From Salvia splendens (taxonomy: Eukaryota; Streptophyta; Magnoliopsida; Lamiales; Lamiaceae): a DNA stretch of 64,000 bases. Of this stretch, positions 28,944 to 39,997 are shown one piece after another. The notes under the pieces were generated by a model. It had not been told where the DNA came from. It did no database searches and was given only the letters and a program-made list of their open reading frames with translations. The position numbers and the translations under genes are program-made. The DNA is taken from the NCBI RefSeq assembly GCF_004379255.2, contig NC_056053.1, positions 23,804,188 through 23,868,187 of the forward strand, in the 5' to 3' direction. How positions within the stretch are numbered: the stretch's first letter is position 1; every line of letters starts with the position of its first letter.

Positions 28944-29598
28944 TGATGGGGTACGTACTAAACAAGCCCAATAGCAGTGACGGCCCATCAGCCCAAAGCC
29001 CAAGGAAGAGTATCAGTTCGGCATTACCAAAGAGTTCGGCTCCAGCCTACAGCTCGGTAAAAGCCGACCAATCAAGCTCTACTCTCAGATCGGCAAAAGC
29101 TGCTCGGTAATAGTTCAGCAGTTCGGTCTCAGTATTCGACCGAACTGGGAGATAGTGGACTCATGCAGAACCTCCACGACCTCCACTACACGATCTATTT
29201 AGTGGTGTCAACTCATGCAGGATCTCAGGCAGGATAGCGGACCAAACAAAGAGATAGTGGACCCATGCAGGATCTCATGACCTCCACGACATCCACTACC
29301 TAGTTAGTGGTGATGCAAGTCACGACTTAGTTAGTGGTGATGCAAGCCACGATCTTAGTTCAATGTATAAATAGAACTTAGATCAGATAGACCAGGAGAG
29401 AGCTCTCTAGACATCAAATATCATATAGCAAGTCTGTATTTGTAAGCTGTAAACCAGATCAAGCAATACAATCTTGCCCTCCTTTCTTCCCGTGGATGTA
29501 GATTTACCTCAGTAAATCGAACCACGTAATTCCTTGTGTCGTGATCTATATTTTCTTTTACCTGCATTTACTACCATCAAAAATTCGCACAACCATCA
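28944..29598 (+). repeat. 3' LTR, 655 bp
   Basis: Same length as the 5' LTR with three substitutions seen by eye (AGAG for ATAG in the first 70 bp, CGGTAAT for CGGCAAT, and GCACAACC for GCCCAACC near the end). Followed by the CTCAT target duplication. Confidence 0.95.
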
Positions 29599-29938
29599 CT
29601 CATTCATTTATTTTTATATTATGGAGTAGTATAATAACATAAGAGTTAGGAACAGAAAATTTTACTTGGTATTCGATTAGATAATAGTAGTAACTTAAAT
29701 TAGGCAACTTGGTTTGGCCGGCCACATTTGGGGCACATCATTACATGTCTTTTAAGTTAAACGGTGTCGTATTTGTATCATGCCACGTAGGCTATTTAGT
29801 GTGCCAAGTCAGTTTCAAATTCCTCCAATTTGGATGGATATAATTAATAATTGCATATTTTTGAAACTTTAGTTGTGATTTATTATTTAAATTTTAAAAA
29901 ATGATGAGTACCTTAAGGCCATGTTTGGTTGACGTTAA

Positions 29939-30832
29939 GACCATGTTTGGTTGACGGAAAAGCAAAGTTGGCAAGAAAAATGAATCCTGGAAATATGATT
30001 CTTAATAACATTACTTTCATGTGTTTGGAAAATATCAAGATTTTAAATTTTATACATTTAAACAAAAAACCAAATATATTCTCCTACTTATATAAAAAAA
30101 CAATAATATAAATTTTTTAATAAATTATTAATTAAAAATTATAATAATTATATTTATTATTTGTTTAAATATGGATTATCCATCATAATATATAATAATA
30201 TGATTGTAATTATAGTTCCATGGAGTATTATAACCATAAATGAGTATAATCATAAATATGATAATTATAATTATGATTATATTATTTACGGATATTATAA
30301 ATGAATAAATTTTATAATTTGAAACTTCACTACAACTTTATTTATTGATTATTAATTTATAAAATAATAATTATTGTTTATTATTATATACATTATATTA
30401 TATAATTATATTTTAGTTATTTATTAAATTATTAATTATTATTATGATAATAAAAATGTATATATAAACATTATAGTAATATATTTATAATTATGATAAT
30501 TTTAATTATAATTATTCATTATAACAAAATTAAGTATGATTTATAATTTTAAATTACTCTTAATAGATTGTATTTAATAATAATAAAATACTAATAATAG
30601 TAATAATAAAACTATAATATATTGCATTAAATATGTAAGAATCCTAATACTGGGAAAAGAATACCTAAGAAAAGTTAGGATTCAGAATCCTAGAAAGTTG
30701 TACTAATTTTCCTTGTTCTCGGGATTCTGATTATTTTTCCAGTTTGATTAAAAACCGAAACAAACACATGAATTTAAAATTTAAGGAATCAGATTACTTT
30801 CCCAAACATAATCCTGACAACCAAACATGGTC
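29939..30832. mobile_element. Tourist-like (PIF/Harbinger) non-autonomous element
   Basis: 894 bp flanked by TAA on both sides (29936-29938, 30833-30835), the TWA target of PIF/Harbinger. Termini GACCATGTTTGGTTG and its inverse CAACCAAACATGGTC. Second-layer complementarity lies just inside (ATCAGATT/AATCCTGG-like segments). The interior is extremely AT-rich without coding capacity. The left terminus is present twice (29913-29956). Confidence 0.75.
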
Positions 30833-32039
30833 TAATTGGCATATATTAATATTTCATGATTTTAGTGGTCATTTTAATTTCTAATAATATAATATATTAA
30901 AGAGTGAACTACAAAATTAACCCCTATGCATAGCTGATCGAACACTGAAGATACTCATGTTTAAAAAAATGCACCAGATGCCTCTATGTATGTGTATAAT
31001 ATCATTTGAAGTCCCTTTTCACTATTTATAGTCTTTCATGCCCTTCTCACTCTCATTTTTTTTCCAAAATGCCACCCAAGGGCATTCCGGTCTTTCCATT
31101 ATTTAACACTTTTGAGAAGTTGAAAATAGTTTGAAAATGGGGGTTGTTGCAATCTTCTCTCTCTTGCCGTTAGCCATTTTTAGTGATGATAATATTATAG
31201 TAATAAGAATTTGTATATATTCCTAGTATAAATTAGTTTTAAAAGAGTGGGGGGAAAATAATTTTTGTATATTAGTAGTATACTTTAATCTTTATTATTA
31301 TTTCTTAAGGAAAATAATTTGGGAATAAAATATATTTAATTACCATTAAATCATTCTATTAATATGTATATTATATTTCTAGTATTCATAATTTTGTGAT
31401 TTTAGTGATGTTAGTGACCTCTTTTATTTCTAATAACATATATACCACCTAAAAAATTGCACTTTCTAATAATATACAGTATTAATATCAGCTCATTAAT
31501 TATTAAATGTACTAGTTTAAAGTTTTGTACTACGATTACTTAGATATATGTGGGGGTTCCTTTCATGAGCATCTGAAATATTTATACCAATTTTTCCATT
31601 GAGGGAAAACGTAACTCATAACTTCGTATTCAAAATTTATTTTGTAAAGTGATTTTTTTTAAATATTACTACTACTTCTGTTAGGTAGGAAAATCACATC
31701 GGCATTTGATTTATTTGTATTAACGTCGATATTCGAAGCCTACATGAACCTGAATAAATTAATGAAATCACATGAAATTTATTAATTCCGACGAGATTTG
31801 ATAGAATTATTGTGTAACTTACGTCTTTCGTTAAAAAAAATGTAGTTTATAGTTTATATAATAAAATAGATCAAATATTTTTAAAATTAAATTCGTTTGA
31901 CCCCAGCTACATGCCAACCATATGATTGTTGGGTTGGAAATTGGATCCAATCTTCAAAGTAGATCTCCAGTCAGTATAGTAATTATATTAAATAGCTACT
32001 CCTCTATAAAAATGATATATTACTATAATAAGGGAATAA

Positions 32040-32697
32040 GGGAGTGACCAATTGCTAACTCACTATTTAGTTGTTAAATACAACTAATTTAAGATCATAA
32101 TGATTTTAGAGATCTAGTGATCTAAAATTTGCCACGTATAATTTTCATCTTTATTAATTAAATAAAAAAAGATAAAAAAAACTATCAAATTAGGGTTTTG
32201 GATGAAAATGTCAATATAGTATTTTGAAAATATCAACACAATGATTTGAGAATGTCAACGAATTGCTTATGTCAACAGATTGATTTAAAAATGACATTCT
32301 ACCTGTATTATACTGACATATTTTATTACTATGTTGACATTTTTTGTTGTACGAATAAATTGAAAATTTTCAAAATATTATTCAAATTTTGACATCGGAA
32401 TATATGCAATTGAGATCTCGTTAGAATCCTTAAGAAATTATCTTTAATTTGATATATGTTGTGCGAAAAAATAATTTAAATCGAGAAAGTTATATGCGTT
32501 TTAAAGTTTTGTGATATTTTTCAAAAGTTAGTTACAACTAATTTGTTGTAAATTGACCTTAATACCCTAATTGACGTTTTTTATTGATCATATTGACATT
32601 TCATGGCTGATGATCTAGGTACTTGATTTGAATATCTAAAGATTATTATTTAATTATAATTAGCAATTAAATATTGAGTTAACAATATAACACTCCC
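32040..32697. mobile_element. TIR element, superfamily unclear
   Basis: Left end GGGAGTGACCAATTGCTAAC and right end, inverted, GGGAGTGTTATATTGTTAAC; the inverted match continues through TCACTATTTAGTTGTTAA against TCAATATTTAATTGCTAA. The interior has several ATGTCAAC/GTTGACAT-like words, as in the 60.4-60.9 kb array. Target duplication not evident. Confidence 0.55.
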
Positions 32698-33509
32698 CTA
32701 TTATAATATTATTCAAATATTATAATTATGGTAAGTACGTGATTAATAGTGATTCATACTACTATATAGGATGATAAAATAATGTGAATCATAATCTAGA
32801 ATTCATACACAAAGCAATCTATTAGTTGTCACTCACGTGCAAATCACGTGTACCTTTTTAAGATCAAGGAAAATAAAATTAGGTAAAACGTAAAAGAATG
32901 TAATTAGAGAACGCCTAGGCATATAGGCATATGGGATAGTTTCACAATATACAAAAAGTTGTATTCGTATTTTAATTTAATGTATTTCATTATAGGTGTT
33001 TGGATCGTTAACTCTTTTTTTATAAGATGAAATTGATCGTTAACTCTTTACTTCATGTTGTACAAAATAAACAATGTTAAACAATGATTGGAGGGTTTTG
33101 TACTCCACAATTGACAAAAAATATGTTTAAATATAAATAATGGAATGTATTAAATTGAAATATTTGTATGATTTATTAAAATTTGAACTTTTTGTACCAG
33201 TAAAAAACATATGTAAAACATTTTGATGTGCTTGAATCTTCACATAATCAACTATGAGAGTCGCATAAAAAGTGTGATGAATCGGGACAAATATTAAATA
33301 AATTTATCTTCACAACTCGTCTTTATTGTGCAACTGCGGTCCTGTTCTAATAAGGTCGTTGCAAAATCAAGTTCGAGTTAATGTTCCTCTTCTAGTAGTA
33401 CATTAAAACAATGGGGTGTCAAAATACACACCAAATATTGATTGACGGTCCTCAATTTATAATTATATATATTTCCAATTTGATTTTATTAAAATGCATA
33501 TTAACAGCA

Positions 33510-33604
33510 AGAAATTGAGGAAAATGTCACCGTTATCATTAAATAAATAATGGCCACAAATTGAGGAAAATGTCACCGTTATCATTAAATAAATAATGGC
33601 CACC
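33510..33604. repeat. 47-bp tandem duplication
   Basis: AAATTGAGGAAAATGTCACC through ATAAATAATGGCCAC occurs twice in a row. Confidence 0.85.
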
Positions 33605-33823
33605 CGTCCCTAAAAAATGTCACTCTCACAACGAAATAGAATGTAGTGACAAACACATCTCCAAATATATATTGGTATACTAGTATTTATGTAACAGGTT
33701 TATATTAAATTTTGCACAGCCATATTATTTCCACTATTAATAGAACAAAAGGCAGCCATATATTTGAATTTTGAAGTCACAATTATTAATGATGTGTATG
33801 TAATGAAGTCCACTTATTTGTTA

Positions 33824-34471
33824 GGGTGTCCACTATAAGGGACACCCCAATAGCCCCGCCCCAGTTTTTGTCTATAGCTCCAGTTTTTTTGTTCATAGCC
33901 ACAAAATTTTGTTTCCGCCACTATGGTGGACACTTCCAGTAGCCCAAAATTTTATAATCAATTTTCATTTTAAAATGTTTTTAGTTTCAATCAAGTATAA
34001 TTAAAATCATCGCAATGTAAATAATTAGAAAACGAGGTAATTGGGGCCGAATAATCGTTGTATTGCAAAAGGGTAAAATTATACAACGAATAATTAAAAT
34101 AATACAACTAAATTTTCGTCGTATTAAAGTACAAGAAAAATTATACAACGAAAATTTAATCTAGTGAGAGAAATTTTTAGTGATGAAGAGTTGGAATGGT
34201 GTGAAAATAATGAATGAAATGAGGTGTATTTATAGGTGAATTAAATTGAATTAAAAAAAAAAATTGCCGCCTATAGCCGCTCCGGGCACCGCTCCACTAT
34301 AGGCGCCCCGCCTATCCGCCGCGTCCTCGACCCCGTCGCCGCATGCCCGTCCGCCCCCTACCGCCCCCACACTCCTCGTCCGCCCCGAGGGCGGACAACA
34401 CCTCCACTATAGACCGCCCCGGGACCGCCCCCGCCCGGGCTTTAGGCGCGGCGGTCCCATTGTGGACACTC
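33824..34471. mobile_element. Non-autonomous PIF/Harbinger element, GC-rich end
   Basis: 648 bp between TTA target duplications (33821-33823, 34472-34474). Termini GGGTGTCCACTATAAGG and, inverted, GAGTGTCCACAATGGG. The left part has subterminal repeats of TATAGC/GGCTAC type; the right 200 bp is a GC-rich block made of CCGCCCC, CCGCGTCC and similar words in otherwise AT-rich DNA. No ORF. Related in its ends to 54542-54937 and, less closely, to 43442-44510. Confidence 0.75.
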
Positions 34472-35518
34472 TTATGCCTCAAAGTTTATGTATGCACACT
34501 CTATATTATGAAGAAATAATCAGTGCCGAAATCACGAAGTCTGGCTTAATTATAGATATATTTCATACTCTTCAAATTTCAAATGCATGACATATCTTAG
34601 AGTTTTATATTTTCTTATCGGATAAAGTCGAAATCGAAATTGGTATGACATGATCAAAGATGTTGAGCAAATGAGACGACATTGTTTGATTAGTCATTAA
34701 ATTAAAGTAAAGCAAATATTATTTATATAATCACTCCTCCCGCTACAACATCCAGAACCACAACGTAATGACATTTCATTTTGTATGTAAGTTAAATTTA
34801 TGGCAAATTTCTAGAAATATAATAAAGTTTTGTCAAATTGTGGTCTGTTTTGGAAAAATCATGAGGTTTGAATTTCTTCAAACCTATCCCACAACGGAAA
34901 AAAATCATGCCACTTGCGTAACATAGGAATATTTTTCAACCAAACAACATCGTTTATTATATGAACAATATTGTTTAACTCATCTCGGTGACATCCACTT
35001 ACGTCTGATTTGCCATATCAGCTGTAATTTCATCCAAAATTCTTGTGGTGAGATGATTGTGAATAGATACAAATTTTGTGATTTTTAATTCTTGCTGATT
35101 TGTAACGTTGTGGAGACGGACTATAGTTTGATTTCTGCAATTTGCTCTTTAAATTTATGATATTAGCATCAAATATGAGTTAATTACATTATCAATACGT
35201 GTAAACCATGGAATTTATAATCATGAATTATGTGAAATGGATATAGTAGTAGTAGCATATAATACCACCAACTTTTCATGGCAACTTCGCCTCATAGATA
35301 TTAAAAATTAATGAGTGGCCAACATATATGGGCTGCTTTGACCCAAACGAGTGAAGAGTTTCCACTTATTTTCTTCATAGACTTGACTATATTTTCATAA
35401 TAATTTCCATTTCTTTTCCTTTGTAATTTCTTGAATCTTAAATTTGATAACTTTATTAGTTAGTGAGAAATTGCTTCTTAAGTTCCCACCAAAAGCAAGT
35501 TCCCACCAAAAGCAGGAG

Positions 35519-35915
35519 CGATAGAAACTCATGAGTTTCATCTTAAAATCAATTGGTGATAGGAGGAAAGGCCCATGAGACTTATATAGTGGATTAAGCT
35601 CTTTGTGTACATCGATGTAGGATATTATTATATTTATTTTTATGTTTCAATTGCCAACACCCTCCCTCAAACCCTTCAAGGTGAATCTTGGAGAGGTTGA
35701 ACTTTTTAATGATCGATTGGACAATCGGCCCAATCCCTTTTTTTTTCGATCGGTTAGACCACTGGCCCAAATTTTCAGCCCAGTTATACTGCTGTGTCAG
35801 TCATTTTTTTCGGTTTCAGCCTTAATTCGTAACCTGCTCTGATACCATGATAGAAATCCATGGATTCCATCTTAAAACCAATTGGTTTTAGGATGGAACC
35901 CATGAATTTCTATCA
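35519..35915. repeat. Dispersed-repeat-like segment ending in a palindrome
   Basis: GATAGAAACTCATGAGTTTCATCTTAAAATCAATTGG at its left (35519 on) recurs, diverged, at 35848, and there it is followed by its inverse to give a 68-bp palindrome (35848-35915). The layout GCTCTGATACCATGATAGAA is common in plant dispersed repeats, possibly TRIM or LTR remnants. Identity unproven. Confidence 0.45.
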
Positions 35916-36729
35916 AGGAGGTGAACAATATTTTTTTTCGCCAGTGTAAACTCACTATCTACCTACCAAAAAACCACAAAAGAAACTAGTGTTCACACGT
36001 GGCTAATTAATAACTTTAGTTAATGGTCAATGAAGATTATCAACCTACTTAATCACGCAATTATATAATGGGCAACTATAATAAGACATTTCTCTAACAA
36101 TTATTGAAAATAGTAGTACTAATAAATAGTAGTAGCATAAGAAATTCCCTCTCGGACTACAAAATACAAATCAGCAAATAGATTAGTCATTGAAACCGTT
36201 GGTTGATGCAGAGATCTTGAAATAAAAAAATCGTAAACTATATATCATTCCCATTCAGCCTAATTAATTTAAATAAAGCATTATCTAGTTAATTTCGGTT
36301 CTCGTTTTTGTATTTACTACCACAGTGAAAATAAATAATCAAATACGAGCTTTATTTCTATATAGTTTACCTAGATAATCTCTTTAGTAGTAGTATGTGG
36401 CAAAAAATCAATTCATACTTAATTAGATATTTTTTCATACCAAAATGTTGGTCACACTTAAAAGACTTATGTGGTTTTTGTCCCTTTTTTAAATAAGTTG
36501 AGATAGACTATATAGTCTCCATTGGAGGCTGAAGACTGAAGTCAATCAACTAGCCACGTGCGCACATGCTTTATTTCAATGACTTAATTTAGATACTTTA
36601 CAAGAAATTGTTACGATTTTGCATGGCAATCGGCAAATAATATCCTAACAAGTTACTGTGTAATTTAGTTGGAAAATTGATAGCCTAGTTTTAGTTCGAC
36701 AATTGATCATTGTACCAACTAAATTGTGT

Positions 36730-36960
36730 GGTGCAGAATTGGGGTCACCGGGGATAGGAACGGCGACCGGAATCTCACCTATACACAATGAGCCATTGAG
36801 AGAAGACGAGAGAGATAAGGAAGAAGGGAATTCCATTAATTCATCTTTCATCGCATAATACAATAGAATGACACAGCTTATATAGCTGTACATATGAGCT
36901 AACAACACGGTGTAACCGTCTAACTAACTCCACTCCACGTGTACATTTATTGAGTTCTTT
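36730..36960 (-). repeat. Possible LTR fragment
   Basis: On the minus strand AGCTATATAAGCTGTG resembles an LTR TATA region, followed by a CT-rich stretch (CTTATCTCTCTCGTCTTCTC) as in copia-type LTR leaders. No second copy or target duplication in the window. Weak call. Confidence 0.3.
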
Positions 36961-39900
36961 TTTATGCACCATTGTGCTTTATATATATAACGATACAACG
37001 TACGAAATTTTCTTTTAGGATATGAACAAAATATAATTTGGTTTCTTTCTAAATCTGATTAATTACACATGAGACTGTGTGAAACTGCATAGAGTTTCAA
37101 TCTGTTTGGATGGTTCTTGGTTCAGAATTTGGGCAGCCCTTTGTGGTGGTGATATTTTTATGAGACTTGGTTAATCAAGTTTGGACCCAATGGGTTAAAA
37201 TTTTTGAGAAGATTGTATTTGATTTTAGTTTAGTCGATTTAAAAAATAAGATGAATAGTAAAAATATGGGTTACTTGAATAATAGTCTAGGGTTGAGAAA
37301 GGACCATCTCATGGTGGGATGAGTTGTGGCCTTTTTCGTTACTATCTTTTCTTCCTTTTAGTTTGCTTAGCTAGATGTGTTTTTTTTATTGTGTGTCTAG
37401 TGATTGTTGTTTGAAACTTGTCCTTCTTATTGTGTGTCTAGTGATTGTTGTTTGAAACTTATCCTTTAGTTTGGAGATGTCGTGAAATTAGTGGTAGAGC
37501 CACGATTTTGACGCTAGAGACCCAAACCACAATTAACAGTTGTGGATGTCTTTGATATTGTCGTTGTTGGAAGCAATTGCGGCATGGACAGTAGGCGATG
37601 TGAGAGAGAAGAATAATTAGAGATAAATAATTGGAGTATTAATGATAGTAGAAACTTATATATACTCCTATATTGTGACTACCATTAAGAGCAATGTTGT
37701 AGTCAAAAGAATCAACAATGATCCCATCATAACTGCTTTAATAATACTCTTCCTTGGTTACTAGACATTCTACCACCAAAGTGGAAATCAATCATCTTCA
37801 ATAAAGGAAAAGGAAGATGCTTGGTTACATGAAGTTTTTAAATACATGAACAAACTAAGCAACCATGTTTACATTAGGGCATCCACAACTCACGCGCCAT
37901 GCCACGCCACGCCACAACTTTCTGTCACGTCATTATTTCCCTCATTTTCTGCGTCAGACTACAACTCCCACAATCCTAGCCCCTATTCCATGCCTCTCCC
38001 TAGGAAACACACATTATATTGCATTATTCACTACTATTAACTATTTTAGTTGTAAAATTGAAAATGATGAACAATTATAACATGAAAAATTCATCCATTC
38101 ATTACGAAAATGAAAAATTACAAATTTTAGAAATTAAAAATAGCCCTCATATCTATGTATATAGCTACTACCCCATGATTTATAAATATACACTATATAT
38201 TCCTAGTAATCTTTTCATACTACTACAAAAATAGTAAACGCATTTAATTTCATATGTATATATAGGGTAAAATGTTCCATAATTCCAAAGAGTCCGTTCA
38301 CTCTATCCTATTGTAAGAAGTAGTCATCAAGCTGTGACCAATCTCATTCATACCCAAACACTCTAATTTCAATATGACTTTATCTTTTACTTTAAATAAA
38401 ACCAAACCAAACCTAACCTAACAACAAAACACACAGAATGATCAATGATGATGATGATAGATGGTGAGAAATAAAAGTTGGGTGAAAAAGTGAGGATGAG
38501 ATTATTCATTTCCTAGTATAGTAAGAAGAAATAGGATAGTTTGGGATCCAAAATTAGAAATTGATGGTGCTATTTGAAGATTAGTTTGATGTTGGTCCTA
38601 AGATAATTTATTCACTATCCACCAACTCTGGCCTTCCACGTGTTAATAGTTTTTTGTATTTTGTTTTCAAGTATAAAACTTGTTAGCCTCTAAATTTGCA
38701 TCACAATGAATGTATATTTGTGCACAACTTCGGTTTAAAATCTTATTATAATATAATTGTCTAAGTATTAGGTTTGTGTCATTATGTGTCGTGTCAACCC
38801 AAATCGTATCGTGTTATTAACGGGTTTGTATTGTGTGTGGTCATGTTCGAATTTTTTTTAATTTTAAGAGAGATTAGGTTATCGTTCTTTGAGAGTTTTC
38901 TTAGTAGGTTGAGTTTGGATTATGCTTTATTGAGTTGGGTTGTGATTAACCTATAATGATCCAACCCACTTGATTTGTCAATCTTGATGTCTCCATATTT
39001 CTTTTGACTTGAAAAAATAATAATTTTAATGTATATAAATCCTAAATAATTGGAAATTTGGAATTATCGAATATGGAATCTTTGTACAAAGTCCGTATAG
39101 GTGGGACCATAAGTATTACTAGTATATTAGATTATTTTATGATGTTAATGAAACAAGAAATAGTTATGTATGGAGTTTGAACAATAGACCATAAGCAGAT
39201 AAGCTCCATGGTCTGTATGATTGAATCGAATGCATATTGTACATATCAAATTTGGTAAACATGATATGAATGGATAAATATATATTATGATTATCAAATT
39301 TGTGGGCATGCATTTGCACAAATTTGTTAAACATGATATGAATGGATTATTATGTTTACCAAACTTGCGTGCAACTAGCATTACTATTGTTTGTGCAAGT
39401 TCGGTAAGCATGAAATGAATTAATCAAGTCTATAACATGCTTACTAAACTTGCATTATATGAATTCAGTCAATTGATTACCATGCATACGAAACTTGTAC
39501 GACATGCAAGGTACGAATTGACTGATTTATACCATGAGTTTGAAACATTATGTGACGGTAGACTATAGCAGGTAGTGACCGTAAGTAGCAAGATAATGTT
39601 GAAGAGAAATTGATCGAACTTAGCTATATATTAAGCAAATGAAATTAATGCCTAATTATTAATTCTGACTATCTAAAAGTGTTATTTCAAATTTATAATT
39701 TCCACTCGTCAACAAAAATCTCATTTTTTTCATTTTGGTATGTCGGTCAATATAAGTCTCGCTACACTTTTTTTAACTATAAATTGTAAATATGTCGCAT
39801 ATTCTGTTTCACTCATTTCACTCTAATTTATTATAAAAAAAAGTAAGACTCTTATTACCGAACCTAGAATGAATACAATGTGGGAGAAGGGAATGGAACG

Positions 39901-39997
39901 CCATTATCATCAAGTTTGTTGCTTTTATTCTAAGTTGTGAGTCACATTTCACATTTACAGATAAAAGACAAACACACCAAAACACACACAGAGAGAA

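Larger units (their letters stand above)
22601..29603 (+). mobile_element. Ty3/gypsy-type LTR retrotransposon, gag-only with antisense gene
   Basis: Complete insertion: 5-bp target duplication CTCAT (22601-22605 and 29599-29603), two 655-bp LTRs that start TG and end CA, a primer-binding-site-like TGGCGCCGTCTGTGGG just after the 5' LTR and an eight-G polypurine tract before the 3' LTR. Sense strand: an intact gag frame (23334-24512) joined directly to the C-terminal end of integrase (about 24495-24890); protease, reverse transcriptase, RNase H and the integrase core are missing. Two minisatellites follow, then a four-exon gene on the opposite strand (28605-25724). The gag, integrase tail (G-x-L-x-x-x-WEGPYRV) and antisense gypsy-type domain place it in Ty3/gypsy. 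An extra ORF between integrase and 3' LTR is typical of the Tat group, so Tat is the best guess. Non-autonomous; similar in plan to TR-GAG elements. Confidence 0.93.
29604..33823. other. AT-rich gene-free region
   Basis: No gene found. Contains a Tourist-like element (29939-30832), an unpaired end of the family seen at 58035 (about 30899-31000), a TIR element (32040-32697) and a 47-bp tandem duplication (33510-33604). Confidence 0.6.
34475..39997. other. Gene-free region before LOG
   Basis: No gene found. Notable pieces: a repeat with a 68-bp palindrome (35519-35915), a possible LTR fragment (36730-36960), a 42-bp tandem duplication (37388-37463), a one-ended GGGCATCCACAA element end preceded by TTA (37877), a decayed TCGTGTCAACCCAAATCG-type repeat (38768-38960) and imperfect repeats of AACATGATATGAATGGAT (39255-39430). 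LOG promoter DNA is at the right; CTATAAAT near 39776 is a possible TATA box. Confidence 0.5.

Noticed and set aside
22606..29598. Autonomous retrotransposon
   Set aside because: No reverse transcriptase, RNase H, protease or integrase core can be found in any frame.
36645..36908. 87-codon gene on the minus strand
   Set aside because: No domain; composition and TATA/CT-rich layout fit a transposable-element fragment better.
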